Part shown: positions 27,556 to 35,811 of the stretch, piece after piece | How the letters are laid out: the number at the start of each line of letters is the position of its first letter | Numbering within the stretch: the first letter of the stretch is position 1 | Assembly (NCBI GenBank): GCA_002600635.1 | Contig: CP021375.1 | Coordinates: forward strand, 124,001-188,000 | Direction of reading: 5' to 3' | Length of the DNA: 64,000 nucleotides | From: Rhizobium sp. ACO-34A | Lineage (GTDB): Bacteria; Pseudomonadota; Alphaproteobacteria; Rhizobiales; Rhizobiaceae | Made by a program: the position numbers and the translations under genes | Notes under the pieces: model-generated | What the model saw: the letters and a program-made list of their open reading frames with translations, nothing else | Database searches by the model: none | What the model was told of the DNA's origin: nothing

Positions 27556-27812
27556 CGAAGGACCATGTTGCCCCGGTTGGACCGGACGGCGAAATCCGCG
27601 CGGGCCAATACGTCGCCACGGCGACGGTCAGTTCGACTCGTCGCAACCTGTTTTTCATCGGGCCGGGGAAGGAGCGCCATATCGCGACGCTGGTGGCGGG
27701 TTCGCGGTCGAAGATCGCGGAATTCGAACAGGATTGCGGGCGGATCGTCGCGGCCCTTGCGGCTACCGTCCCATCAGATTCGAGTGAGCAGACCGAAAGG
27801 GAGCAGCCATGA
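27552..27812 (+). CDS. Small unknown plasmid protein
   Basis: This 86-residue protein (MTKDHVAPVGPDGEIRAGQY, then RRNLFFIGPGKERHIATLVA) overlaps both neighbours by a few bases (ATGA type), which shows translational coupling. It has no recognised domain. Composition is protein-like in this frame and not in the others. Confidence 0.55.
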   Translation: MTKDHVAPVGPDGEIRAGQYVATATVSSTRRNLFFIGPGKERHIATLVAGSRSKIAEFEQDCGRIVAALAATVPSDSSEQTEREQP

Positions 27813-28204
27813 CGAAACGTCGTCCTCTCACCGAAGCAGAACATGCCGCCGTTCAGGCATACGCCTTCGAACACGGTCGTCACTGGAAGGACAGGCTTCG
27901 CGACGACTGGATGAATGCCCGCACCACTGGCATCCTGCAGGCATTGCGCAATTCCCACGGCCCGAGCTGGCTGGTGTCCTATTCCCTGCGTAAACGGCTG
28001 CACGCGTCGGAAAGCCCGACCCGCACGATAAGGGTGACAACCGCCAATGGCGACATTTACGAGGCGATCCGGTCGGGGAACAACCAGCCTTGGACGGTCA
28101 CCTATCCCGAAGGGCAGGACCGCTTTGCGGGATCGGAGGTGGAATTGCGGGCGCATATCCGCCGGCTGATTTCCCAGGGACCGGAGGCGAAAATCGCGCC
28201 GTAG
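27809..28204 (+). CDS. Unknown plasmid protein
   Basis: This 131-residue protein starts in ATGA overlap with the preceding gene. The N-terminal part EAEHAAVQAYAFEHGRHWKD, DDWMNARTTGILQALRNSHG looks like an all-helical domain; the C-terminal half (TIRVTTANGDIYEAIRSGNN, WTVTYPEGQDRFAGSEVEL) is mixed. It ends the coupled run 27006-28204. I recognise no family, though the gene is well supported by its coupling and composition. Confidence 0.65.
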   Translation: MTKRRPLTEAEHAAVQAYAFEHGRHWKDRLRDDWMNARTTGILQALRNSHGPSWLVSYSLRKRLHASESPTRTIRVTTANGDIYEAIRSGNNQPWTVTYPEGQDRFAGSEVELRAHIRRLISQGPEAKIAP

Positions 28205-28317
28205 CTTAGTTGTGCAATAGGACGCCTGATCGCAGTGGCCGGGCGTCTCTTCTATGTTGGGCAGGACAACGAAGCCGGGCGGTTTTGCGACCACTTGCCT
28301 GTCCCTCGCCGCATTGA

Positions 28318-28505
28318 GCAGCGCGAGACAGGGACGAGGGGTGCCCCTGGCGCCCCACCCCTCGACACTCCCCACCCGCCCGAAAAAAACGGAGCGCAAT
28401 GAGCGGGGGCAGTCGATCCCGCTTCCCCTCCGGGCCGCTATGCTGAAGCTCCTGCGGCTACCTTTCTTCCGCTCCCTGCGCGTCGAGAATTCCCGAAATC
28501 CCGGC
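28318..28505. repeat. Repeat A, copy 2
   Basis: Diverged copy of 23395-23590, including AAAAAAACGGAGCGCAA, GGGGGCAGTCGATCCCGCTT and ATTCCCGAAATCCCG. Non-coding. Confidence 0.75.
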
Positions 28506-28744
28506 CTCCGCCCGTCGCTATGCTGATTCCTCCGATGCTCTTCTTCCTTGCAGGAGTGCGCCTTGCTTGCAGGAGTGCGCCTTGCTCGTTTCACGTCGCG
28601 CCGGCGCGATCGACAGGGAAGTCTGCGCGGGAGCGCTGTCCGAATTCGTTTTCCAGCCGCAGCGCCGCCTGGCGGCGCGGCCGCGGCCGGAGCGAGCCGA
28701 AGGCGAGCGGAGCAGGCGGAGGAAACCCGCGCTCCCATCTAGCG

Positions 28745-29146
28745 CCGAAGGGTTTTCCGGAGCCTCGTGGGAAACGACCGCCTGGCCCCGGATTCAGGTC
28801 TTGAAGATGGTTCGGGCTTCTTCGGGCCAGCCGCTCGATGCGAGCGGAACGCGCTCTATGCCTGCGGCACGGAGCCAGCCTGCGGCCGTCTCCGCCATGC
28901 GGTTACGATCGACTTGTCCAGCGGGTGCTTTCGCCCCCCGCGCTGAGGCCCGTTCCGGCCCGCTTTATTTGTTCTCGCCGCTGACATCGCCGGCCGCCCG
29001 GATCAAGGGGCAGGCGCGGCAGAGCCGCTTGTCGCACCGGCAAAAAAACGGCTTTCCGCCTGCGGCCGAACCTTCCGTTTTTTCACCGCCACGACCCCTT
29101 GACCCGAACGACCGCCGCCGAGGGGCGGGCTTTCGCCCTCCCCCCT
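28745..29146. repeat. Repeat B, copy 2 (uninterrupted)
   Basis: Copy of 24475-24851. It continues directly into repeat C at CCCCCCTCTGTCCGG and therefore shows the site before IS110 insertion. Confidence 0.85.
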
Positions 29147-29253
29147 CTGTCCGGGGGAATGTCAGAGGCCATTCCCCCGGATCAGCCCGGGGAGGCTTCG
29201 CCCGAAGGGGCTTCTCCCTTCGGGGTGGCAACCGCAACCAACGGAGACAGACC
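29145..29253. repeat. Repeat C, copy 2: leader of the DUF736 gene
   Basis: Copy of 25980-26087 with a 12-bp stem TCCGGGGGAATG (29150-29161) / CATTCCCCCGGA (29170-29181) and the same GGAGACAGACC-ATG start context. Confidence 0.85.
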
Positions 29254-29574
29254 ATGACCGACTACGCCAACTTCATCCGCTTCGGCGAGGACAACACCCT
29301 GACCGGCAATATCGCCTCCATCTCCTACGACCTCGACATCACGGGCAAGGAGAACCGCAGCACCAATCCCGATGCCCCGGTTTACCGGCTCTATGCCAAG
29401 TCCCCGAGAGGGCGGCAGGTCGAAATCGGTGCGATCTGGCAGCGGAAGAACCAGAATGGCGGCGACTACTACAGCCTCACCATCAATACCGGCCACGGCA
29501 GGCTGAATGCCAATCTCGGCCGCTATCCCGGTCAGGACGACGAAGACCTGATGGCCGTCATTCCGTGGGATTGA
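29254..29574 (+). CDS. DUF736 family protein
   Basis: This 106-residue protein matches DUF736 (IGAIWQRKNQNGGDYYSLTI and LNANLGRYPGQDDEDLMAVI, ending VIPWD), a small family common on rhizobial and other alphaproteobacterial plasmids and integrative elements, with unknown function. The start at 29254 follows GGAGACAGACC, identical to the DUF932 leader. Confidence 0.92.
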   Translation: MTDYANFIRFGEDNTLTGNIASISYDLDITGKENRSTNPDAPVYRLYAKSPRGRQVEIGAIWQRKNQNGGDYYSLTINTGHGRLNANLGRYPGQDDEDLMAVIPWD

Positions 29575-29662
29575 TGGCGTGACCTGAACACCGGCTTCGC
29601 CCGAGGGGATCGCTCCCTTCGGGCGAGCCGGAAATCCGAACAGGTGATTTTCAGGAAAGACT

Positions 29663-30460
29663 ATGATGATGGATAGTCCGGAAACCGACACCCTTGGCGC
29701 GATGCTCGTGGAAAAGGGATTTGCGCCCAACCTTGCCCTTCTCGACATCAACAATTCGCTCGCCGTGCCGCACGGCTTCGAGCTGCCCGCACCGTGGAAT
29801 CTGCCGTCGCGCATGTTCCGCTTTCCCATCGAGGCCTGCCGCCCCGATGGCGACCAGCCGCGCAGGATCGGCCTTCGCCATCCGCTGTTGGCCGATCACC
29901 CCTATGTCCGGCATATCGAGGCGATGATCGGTTTCGAGATCGACCGGAACGGCGCACCGAACCGCCACGGCTATTCGAGCGGGCCGACCGCCCGCTGGTG
30001 GCACGCCGTCGACCTGATCAGCGCCGGGAAATGGCGCAAGCTGCTGGAGACGCAGGAGTTCACCGAGCCCGCCTGCATCATGAACGCCGTCGCCTACGGT
30101 TGCCGTTACTCGCATCATGAGGACAAACGGGCTGCTGGCTATATCAGTACCGCCGAGGCCCGCGAGATCATGCGCGAGGTCGGCGCTACCGAGCCCGACG
30201 AGCGCGGCCCGATCATTCGCGCCTTCAGCGCACCGATGGTCTGCCGCCCGGACAAGGGCAGCGAGCATTGGCCGATCAATACGGGTCGCCTCTGCGCCGA
30301 GGACGTGGCATGGGGAATGATCTTCGGGATCGAGGACGGCTGGTTTCGCTATGACCGTTCCGGCTTTCTGCAATGGTCCGAGCTTGGCCGCGAGCGTTAT
30401 GCCGCAGGCGAGAGCATGACCTACACGGAGGCGAGCGGGCAGGCCGCTTTCGCGTTCTGA
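29663..30460 (+). CDS. Unknown plasmid protein, 265 aa
   Basis: MMMDSPETDTLGAMLVEKGF follows a good AGGAAAG site. The protein contains GYSSGPTARWWHAVDLISAG and EDVAWGMIFGIEDGWFRYDR. No transmembrane segment and no motif I recognise. The next gene starts two bases after its stop, so they are coupled. It belongs to the block of uncharacterised plasmid genes with DUF736. Confidence 0.7.
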   Translation: MMMDSPETDTLGAMLVEKGFAPNLALLDINNSLAVPHGFELPAPWNLPSRMFRFPIEACRPDGDQPRRIGLRHPLLADHPYVRHIEAMIGFEIDRNGAPNRHGYSSGPTARWWHAVDLISAGKWRKLLETQEFTEPACIMNAVAYGCRYSHHEDKRAAGYISTAEAREIMREVGATEPDERGPIIRAFSAPMVCRPDKGSEHWPINTGRLCAEDVAWGMIFGIEDGWFRYDRSGFLQWSELGRERYAAGESMTYTEASGQAAFAF

Positions 30461-30462
30461 CC

Positions 30463-30693
30463 ATGCGGTTTCGTTGCTCCCGTTGCGGCGAGGCATGGCC
30501 CGACCATCCCGTCACCCGCGTTCCTTGCCCCACATGCCATGTGAAGGCGGGAACGTGGTGCCGCCGTCCATCCGGTCATCGCGCTGCCGACCTTCATATC
30601 GACCGCGAGCACGCCGCCCTTGCGGCCGGCGTGCTGCGCATCTGCCGTCCGTCGCCATCATCGAGCACGGAGCAGCTCGCCTTGAACCTTTAG
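30463..30693 (+). CDS. Small zinc-ribbon protein
   Basis: This 76-residue protein has CSRCGEAW, CPTCHVKAGTWC and a following HIDREHAALA: two CxxC knuckles plus C and H residues, so a zinc ribbon is likely. The segment CPTC-x(6)-C..SGH-x(6)-H resembles small zinc-binding proteins found on phages and plasmids. It starts directly after the 265-aa gene. Function unknown, presumably nucleic-acid or protein binding. Confidence 0.65.
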   Translation: MRFRCSRCGEAWPDHPVTRVPCPTCHVKAGTWCRRPSGHRAADLHIDREHAALAAGVLRICRPSPSSSTEQLALNL

Positions 30694-30703
30694 GAAATTA
30701 GCC

Positions 30704-31279
30704 ATGGGTGACACAGAAGATTCTGATCCGCCGCGCGAAACCGAAAGCGAAGACGACCGCCCCGGCTTGAGCGCGGACGGCCAATGGCGCGCCGACTATC
30801 GAAAGGCGCAGTATCAGCGGCGACTTGCTGGCATACAGCCCGACCTGTTCGGCGGCCCTGCGACCGAGCATCATCATTGGAATGCGCCGCATCCCTTGCA
30901 AGGTGGCTGGACGCATGACTATGAGGTGGAGCGGTTTCAGGACTTGACGCCCGAGCAGCAGGCACAACGCCTTGCCGACGATCCGCATACTCCATGGGCA
31001 CGTACCACGCGCAAGGCGCTGACCCCCGAGGAGAAAACCGTCATGGTAGCGAGCGCGGCGAACTGGCTGCGTCTCGGTCAGCGTGTGCGTATCGCCAGCG
31101 CTGCGGCATCGATTGACGGAACGGCTGAGCGCCGCGTCGGTCGCGTCGGTGTCGTCTGGAGGCTGTGCGGCCCACCCTTTGCCGATTACGTCTATGTCAA
31201 TCTTGATCTGATCGGGCAGGAACGCAGCGAGAAAGTCGTGTTCGTGGAATTGCGCGACATCGAGCCGATCGGCCCCTGA
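30704..31279 (+). CDS. Unknown plasmid protein, 191 aa
   Basis: ATG 30704 follows TTTAGGAAATTAGCC. The N-terminus is acidic and disordered (DSDPPRETESEDDRP), the middle is helical (WRADYRKAQYQRRLAGIQPD), and the C-terminus looks like a small beta-barrel (VRIASAAASIDGTAERRVGR, VVFVELRDIEPI). No family recognised. It is the last gene of the 29663-31279 run. Confidence 0.6.
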   Translation: MGDTEDSDPPRETESEDDRPGLSADGQWRADYRKAQYQRRLAGIQPDLFGGPATEHHHWNAPHPLQGGWTHDYEVERFQDLTPEQQAQRLADDPHTPWARTTRKALTPEEKTVMVASAANWLRLGQRVRIASAAASIDGTAERRVGRVGVVWRLCGPPFADYVYVNLDLIGQERSEKVVFVELRDIEPIGP

Positions 31280-31786
31280 CAGAACGGACTTTGCTGGCGG
31301 CAGACCCACGCGCGCGCAGCGCCCGCCCTGGCGTCGAGCCGGGGCGGGCGCTGTTGCCTTGCAACGAAGGATGGCGTGCCGAAGGTCCCAGACGGCGTCG
31401 GCAGCCAGATGGCTGTGCCCAAACTGTCCTATTCAGGCGCAAAGGCAGATCAAACGGTCTGTATTTCATACAGTCTTTGCCCGGTTCAGAGGGGAAAGAA
31501 CGGCCGCCGCTCTCTCCCCCACAAGAACAAAATCGGGTTTCCCCATCCTTCCTCACCGGCAGTTCGCCGGCAGGCCGGTGAGCTGCCGGCTCGTGCAGGA
31601 CCTGGTGCGGCTCCGCCAAAAAAAGCGGAGCCGCACCGGCCCGATTGGCGGGTGATCCCCCTCCACGATTTTGTCCTTGTCCCCCTCTCTCCCGATCGGA
31701 TCGCCGACTGCTCGGGATCAGGAGCGGGGCTCCTGCCCACGAGGGCAAGAGCAAGGCCGCTTCGCGGGAAGAAGGAGATTATCCCA
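31280..31786. other. Non-coding leader with strong hairpins
   Basis: No convincing gene. GCCGGC-type dyads lie at 31567-31592. A perfect 13-bp stem GGTGCGGCTCCGC (31604-31616) / GCGGAGCCGCACC (31625-31637) has the loop CAAAAAAA; the A-run inside a GC hairpin recalls the AAAAAAACGG core of repeats A and B. The leader ends in GAAGGAGATTATCCC before ATG 31787. Confidence 0.55.
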
Positions 31787-32230
31787 ATGACAGACACATT
31801 CATCGGCTACCTGATCGACGCCAAGGCCGGAACCATCCGAAGCGTGGAGGTCGACCGCAAGGACGTCCTGAAATCCATCTATGCCTATATCGGTTGCACC
31901 TGCATCGATGCCGTCCGGATCGGGGACTACCATATTGCCTATTGCGACGATAACGGCCTTGTCGAAGGCCTCGAATGCTTCAGCCAGCTGCAGGACTTCC
32001 CGTCGCCGCTGGCGGGCAACCTGCTGGTGACCGGCGTCAACGAGGAAGGCGACAGCGTCTCGCCTACGCATTCCATCGAGCTTGTCGCGGCCCGGTTTCG
32101 GATTTGCCGCGCCGTCTTCGATCCAGCTTTCGAGCATATCGATGAGCCGGGGATCATCGGCACCCGCGTTGCTGGCTTCAACATCCGCATGCAGCAAAGC
32201 CGGCCCACAGTCATTCGCGCGGAGGCTTGA
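31787..32230 (+). CDS. DUF3846-like plasmid protein
   Basis: This 147-residue protein has a very good GAAGGAG site before ATG 31787. The pattern IGYLIDAKAGTIRSVEVDR, IYAYIGCTCIDAVRIGDYH, AYCDDNGLVEGLECF and SPLAGNLLVTGVNEEGDS resembles DUF3846 proteins of phages and plasmids. The function is unknown. The following gene starts two bases after its stop. Confidence 0.6.
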   Translation: MTDTFIGYLIDAKAGTIRSVEVDRKDVLKSIYAYIGCTCIDAVRIGDYHIAYCDDNGLVEGLECFSQLQDFPSPLAGNLLVTGVNEEGDSVSPTHSIELVAARFRICRAVFDPAFEHIDEPGIIGTRVAGFNIRMQQSRPTVIRAEA

Positions 32231-32232
32231 CC

Positions 32233-32472
32233 ATGGCAGACCGGCAAAAAGAGGTCGAGGTCTATGATACGCTATCCAACTTGGGTGGCACCTTCACCGT
32301 TTCGATCGTCGAGGAGATCGACGAAACCACCGTCAAGGTGCGCGTCTGGTACGGGCGCGCCACCATCAACGGATGGGAAACGTGGCGGGAATGGGATGGC
32401 TCCATGTTCGTCACGACCCGCGACCGCCTCACGAAGAAGCGTATCATGCCGCTGTTTTCAAATCGCGAGTGA
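32233..32472 (+). CDS. Small unknown plasmid protein
   Basis: This 79-residue protein (MADRQKEVEVYDTLSNLGGT, TVKVRVWYGRATINGWETWR) is coupled to the DUF3846-like gene, with GGAGG eight bases before ATG 32233. It is probably a small beta-rich domain; no family recognised. Confidence 0.6.
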   Translation: MADRQKEVEVYDTLSNLGGTFTVSIVEEIDETTVKVRVWYGRATINGWETWREWDGSMFVTTRDRLTKKRIMPLFSNRE

Positions 32473-32664
32473 TCGGGGACCCGAAGAGGAGGGCCGGTTC
32501 CGGCCCTCCTCATGATGCAGGCTCATCCGATCAGGAAAGCCATCTCAAGACTGCCGGCAATCGCCAAGCGCCGGATGCTGAAAGCATGGCACCATGAGCC
32601 AGCGCCGGGGCGTCGAACCCCGGCGCTGGCTTTGCTGCGCAAGGCAGAACCCATGCTGTTGTTC

Positions 32665-32693
32665 TTGACAACAACGATGGGTGATGTTATCGA
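32665..32693 (+). promoter_or_regulatory. Predicted promoter of the TumE/TumA operon
   Basis: TTGACA (32665-32670), 17-bp spacer and TATCGA (32688-32693). Transcription would start at about 32700, directly at the ATG 32701. The region contains the dyad GTTGTT..ACAAC (32657-32674), a possible autoregulatory site. Confidence 0.45.
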
Positions 32694-32700
32694 AAACAAC

Positions 32701-32982
32701 ATGGAAGCCGTGCTGATCGAGAAATCCAGAACCACCGTTAGCGACACGGCGTTCTTCGAGACGGTTCTGTGGCATGTGCCGACGCCCGTTCCCGGCAGTA
32801 GCCACAATTTCAAATATCGTCTGGCGCTGATCGTCAACGGCGAGTGCGTCATGCGCTATGACAACGAGCGGGGCAAGGGCGACCATCGCCATATGGGCGA
32901 TATCGAGGAGCCGATAGAGTTCACAACGCTGGAAGCATTGTTCGATGCGTTTCAGGCGGACATGGAAAGGATACTCGCATGA
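32701..32982 (+). CDS. TumE-family toxin (DUF6516)
   Basis: This 93-residue protein, MEAVLIEKSRTTVSDTAFFE, FKYRLALIVNGECVMRYDNE and RGKGDHRHMGD, matches the TumE-type toxin family (KYRL, RYDNERGKGDH). The next gene overlaps it by ATGA and encodes the matching HTH antitoxin. In-frame starts upstream (32653, 32677) would lie in or before the predicted promoter, so 32701 is preferred. Confidence 0.82.
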   Translation: MEAVLIEKSRTTVSDTAFFETVLWHVPTPVPGSSHNFKYRLALIVNGECVMRYDNERGKGDHRHMGDIEEPIEFTTLEALFDAFQADMERILA

Positions 32983-33338
32983 GGACGCTGGCCATCAGAT
33001 TGAGCTCGATTGCCGATGCCAAGGCCCGCTTTGTGAATGCGGGCCAGAAGGCGCTGGAAGGCGTCGTGGTGCCCGCCACGCCATCGGTGAATTTTCTAAG
33101 CTACGACGACATGCACAGGATTCTTGCGCCGTCGCGGCTTGCGATCGTGAAGGCGATGGCAGGGCAGGGGCCGCTGGCGATACGTGAAGTTGCCCGCCGC
33201 GTCGGCCGGGATGTGCAGGCTGTCCATAAGGACGTGACGACGCTGGTCAACGCCGGCGTCCTGGACCGGACGGAGGCAGGCGTCGAATTCCCCTATGACC
33301 AGCTTCATTTCGAGTTCGATGTGCAGGCAGCCGCCTGA
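32979..33338 (+). CDS. TumA-type HTH antitoxin
   Basis: This 119-residue protein has a winged-helix domain (SRLAIVKAMAGQGPLAIREV, RRVGRDVQAVHKDVTTLVNA, GVLDRTEAGVEFPYDQLHFE) like HVO_A0114/TumA proteins. It should bind DNA and neutralise TumE. Unlike most toxin-antitoxin operons, the toxin gene comes first; this order is usual for TumE/TumA. Overlap with the toxin is 4 bp. Confidence 0.82.
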   Translation: MRTLAIRLSSIADAKARFVNAGQKALEGVVVPATPSVNFLSYDDMHRILAPSRLAIVKAMAGQGPLAIREVARRVGRDVQAVHKDVTTLVNAGVLDRTEAGVEFPYDQLHFEFDVQAAA

Positions 33339-33479
33339 TCCCGGTTGGCCCTTCGGATGCGTGCGGGACGTCGCCCCGGTTTGCGTCCGTTAGGTCGGCC
33401 AGAGCTTCCCTCTCCAGTCGGACAATCGTTTTTGTCCTGAGTGGCGTTTCGATCCGTATGGGCGCGAGCCTCTTCGGGC

Positions 33480-33701
33480 TCAACTCACCGAGCCATCCCG
33501 GTCAAATTCCGGCCGCTCGATCTCTGCGAGAAACTCGAAGTTGTACAGCATGTGGTGCGTTTCGCTGCCGATCGTCGCGACTGTCCAATAGTCGCGGTCC
33601 TTGCCGAAGATTGTTGATACGCGACCGATCTCGACGGCCGCGTCGATGGTCTCTGCGGTCCTTGCGGTAGGTGCGGAAGCCTCCCACCGTACATCGATCA
33701 G
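33480..33701 (-). CDS. 73-aa protein with apparent CTG start
   Basis: In the frame that overlaps the end of the DUF6074 gene (CTGA: CTG at 33701-33699, TGA at 33700-33698) the translation is LIDVRWEASAPTARTAETID, AAVEIGRVSTIFGKDRDYWT, VATIGSETHHMLYNFEFLAE then IERPEFDRDGSVS. It has an amino-acid make-up like a real protein, while the ATG-started frame over the same bases is serine- and arginine-rich nonsense. ATG is ruled out in this frame; CTG in stop-start overlap is the best start. Family unknown; it is translationally coupled to DUF6074. Confidence 0.5.
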   Translation of the reverse strand: MIDVRWEASAPTARTAETIDAAVEIGRVSTIFGKDRDYWTVATIGSETHHMLYNFEFLAEIERPEFDRDGSVS

Positions 33702-33949
33702 CGCTCTGCGCGGGTCTCGCGGCCGAAACCCTGTTCCAGCTCGGTTTGAACCGCTTTGAGAAACAGGCCCGCCTGCCGGCGGATCTCGTCATCCTCAGCT
33801 CCGGTACGTCTCATCGCTGCTACGAAGTCGATCATCTCCGTTCGCCAAAAACGGTTTGCTTCGTTGCCGTGGAGCTCCTGAAGAACGCCTGCACAACGCT
33901 TGACGTCAGCAAGCCGTCGATCAGCGGGAAACTGCGATACCTTCTTCAA
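33698..33949 (-). CDS. DUF6074 family protein
   Basis: This 83-residue protein (VSQFPADRRLADVKRCAGVL, GNEANRFWRTEMIDFVAAMR, DDEIRRQAGLFLKAVQTELE) matches the small helical DUF6074 family of rhizobia. The function is not known. Its stop overlaps the start of a 73-aa frame. It is convergent with the TumA gene. Confidence 0.75.
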   Translation of the reverse strand: MKKVSQFPADRRLADVKRCAGVLQELHGNEANRFWRTEMIDFVAAMRRTGAEDDEIRRQAGLFLKAVQTELEQGFGRETRAER

Positions 33950-34113
33950 CCTCCGGTCAGCGAATCGTGCTGAGCTGGCAGGAGCCTTGTCAAAATGTGT
34001 TCACAAAAGCTGAATGCAAGTTTGCTACGATACCTGCAGTGCAACGGTATGTTGCGGAGCAGGCCGTAGGCCGTTATCAGTGCATCCTGAATTTCAGATA
34101 ATCGAGGATCAGA

Positions 34114-34317
34114 ATGGCTATCGGTACCGTGAAGTTTTTCAATCAGGATAAGGGCTTTGGTTTCATCACGCCGGAAAATGGCGGAGCTGACGTTTTTGTG
34201 CACATTTCGGCAGTGCAGGGCTCTGGCCTTCTTCGCGATGGTCAGCAGGTCTCCTACGAACTTGGCCAGGATCGCAAGACCGGTAAATCGAAGGCAGAAG
34301 ACGTCAGACCGATCTGA
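34114..34317 (+). CDS. cspA: Cold-shock protein (CspA family), second copy
   Basis: This 67-residue CSD domain has [15 protein letters not shown] and [11 protein letters not shown]. It is very similar to the protein at 17939-18142. ATG 34114 follows GAGGATCAGA. A long untranslated leader (33974-34113) would fit cold-shock control at the RNA level, but I see no conserved element that proves it. Confidence 0.95.
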   Translation: MAIGTVKFFNQDKGFGFITPENGGADVFVHISAVQGSGLLRDGQQVSYELGQDRKTGKSKAEDVRPI

Positions 34318-34812
34318 CGTGCAAGAACAGGCCGGCCTGCTATCGGCCGGTAAATGGTTCGACGGGCCTGAGGATTTTCAGCCCGCTCATCGCAACGAAC
34401 ATTTCACGCTGCGGAACGCACGTCTCGCTGATATTCCGCTCGCCACCATGCTGAGCGCCGGTCATTGCCTGGACATCGTTCGTAGGCGCGCGATTGCCTC
34501 ATGAAGCACGAACAACGATTGCGCCGTGTGGTCGGGCGCCTCCAGGACCCGCTGCGCCAGACGAAGTTTGTCATCGACCTCCGGGCATCATCTTGAAGAG
34601 TGAAGCGAGCTGTTTGGCGGCCAGCAGTGTTGCGCTCAGTCCAAAGGTCACGACCCCGGCGTCGACAAGCGAACATTCCCCAAATGGAAACTGATCTGAC
34701 CGCGATGGCCCGGGCCGAGCTGGCGGCCACCGCCGCACGGGATGTCCTCGTGAGCGCGGAGCCTCTTTTCCAGGAGGCTCCGTCATGCCACCGAGACCGG
34801 CCACACGCCACG
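34318..34812. other. Region with broken minus-strand coding traces
   Basis: On the minus strand one frame ends LRLAQRVLEAPDHTAQSLFV, LHEAIARLRTMSRQ (about 34455-34575). Another, just upstream, reads FGECSLVDAGVVTFGLSATL, LAAKQLASLFKMMP. They could be two halves of one small helical protein split by an indel near 34585. No family is recognised and I do not call a gene. Confidence 0.35.
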
Positions 34813-35091
34813 TCAGCCGTTCAGCGCGTCCTTGACCGCCTTGGCCGGCGTAAATGTCAGCTTCTTTGACGCCGCGATCTTGATCGTCGCGCCCGTCGCG
34901 GGATTGCGGCCCTCGCGCTCCAGCGTGTCCTTGATTTTGAATTTGCCGAACGACGGGATGGACGTCTCAGCGCCCGCCTGGGCCGCGTCGGCGATCTGCT
35001 TGAAGACGCTTTCGACGATGGTCTTGGCCTGTGCCTTGGTCAAATTCTGCTCGGACGCGATCTTGTCGGCGATTTCGTTGGTGGTGGTCAT
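34813..35091 (-). CDS. HU-family DNA-binding protein
   Basis: This 92-residue protein has the normal HU length. It contains TNEIADKIASEQNLTKAQAK and SFGKFKIKDTLEREGRNPAT with the GRNPATG arm motif, then KLTFTPAKAVKDALNG. It bends and compacts DNA as a dimer. The ATG at 35091 is preceded by the purine-rich AGGAGACTGTCCTT on the minus strand. It is probably plasmid-encoded in addition to chromosomal HU. Confidence 0.93.
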   Translation of the reverse strand: MTTTNEIADKIASEQNLTKAQAKTIVESVFKQIADAAQAGAETSIPSFGKFKIKDTLEREGRNPATGATIKIAASKKLTFTPAKAVKDALNG

Positions 35092-35225
35092 AAGGACAGT
35101 CTCCTGCTTGTTGCTGCCCTTCTGGTATGCCGATGAAGATGTGGCGACGATAGGGACCTGAAAGCCGCATTTGCTTTGAACCTCGCGAAAACCACAGGAA
35201 GTCACGGATCTGTCGCCCGTGACGA

Positions 35226-35483
35226 CTAGCGCGAGTGCTGAACGTCGCGATAACCCCGCCGTCTCTTGGTGCGTTCGAGGCGTGAGAGCGCGATATCCGC
35301 ATCCTCTTGTGCGTCGAAGGTTTCCACCTTGGTCTGCCCGTTCGATCCGATCCGGCCCCAGTTGCGGATAACGGAGGCGCCGCCGAACAGGGTCGGCTGG
35401 ATCGCCAGCGTGTAGAAACGCCGCATGTTCTGGCCCGGGTCGATGCGGCAAAGATGAACCGGGTCGTTTGCCTCTTTTTCCAT
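35226..35483 (-). CDS. WGR-domain protein
   Basis: This 85-residue protein has a single WGR domain: RRFYTLAIQPTLFGGASVIR, NWGRIGSNGQTKVETFDAQE, ADIALSRLERTKRRRGY. WGR domains bind nucleic acid ends in PARPs; small single-domain bacterial forms are of unknown function. ATG 35483 (MEKEANDP) is used; an upstream in-frame start at 35519 is possible. It lies beside HU and other nucleic-acid-binding genes. Confidence 0.85.
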   Translation of the reverse strand: MEKEANDPVHLCRIDPGQNMRRFYTLAIQPTLFGGASVIRNWGRIGSNGQTKVETFDAQEDADIALSRLERTKRRRGYRDVQHSR

Positions 35484-35811
35484 GGCCGGATTGTCGTTTC
35501 CGCGGCAAGCGGCGTCCAACGACTTATCTGAATCGATCCTGCGTCATTGATTCATGGCCGTGATGGATTCTGCTGTGCGGGATAGAAAGGTCCGAGCGAG
35601 CCCGCCGCGCCGCACGGTTCTCTTCACGATCCCACTGAACGGTAGAAACGGTTTCAGCCGATTCCGGCTGCGATCCTCTCGCGGCCGGTGGCGGTTGTGC
35701 CTGCGTTTCTCGGACAGGTCTGAATGGTTGAAATGGTGTGCGGCAGGGTGTTTTATGTGTCCGCGCATCCAAGCGTGTCATCGACGGGTGAGAAACAGGA
35801 GGCCTGCACAA
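35484..35811. other. Intergenic, no recognised gene
   Basis: This stretch is the divergent region between the WGR gene and the XRE gene. Frames on both strands are arginine-rich shadows. AACAGGAGGCC lies just before ATG 35812. Confidence 0.4.

Larger units (their letters stand above)
28205..29253. other. Kilobase-long non-coding leader of the DUF736 gene (repeats A, B, C)
   Basis: No convincing gene is present. The stretch holds repeat A (28318-28505), a short tandem duplication CTTGCAGGAGTGCGCCTTGC around 28548-28585, repeat B (28745-29146) and repeat C (29145-29253) in direct order. It shows the uninterrupted form of the leader that is split by the IS110 element upstream of DUF932. Confidence 0.75.

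Noticed and set aside
27494..28738. Minus-strand frame of 414 codons opposite small plasmid genes and repeat A
   Set aside because: Arginine- and alanine-rich shadow; it runs through non-coding repeat DNA.
28567..29574. Extended start for the DUF736 gene (335 codons)
   Set aside because: The first 229 codons translate the non-coding repeats B and C; the family begins at 29254 after a good ribosome site.
34600..34869. Plus-strand ORF beginning MKRAVWRPAV, with METDLTAMARAELAATAARD
   Set aside because: Overlaps the 3' end of the HU gene on the other strand and has a random-looking first part; no family.
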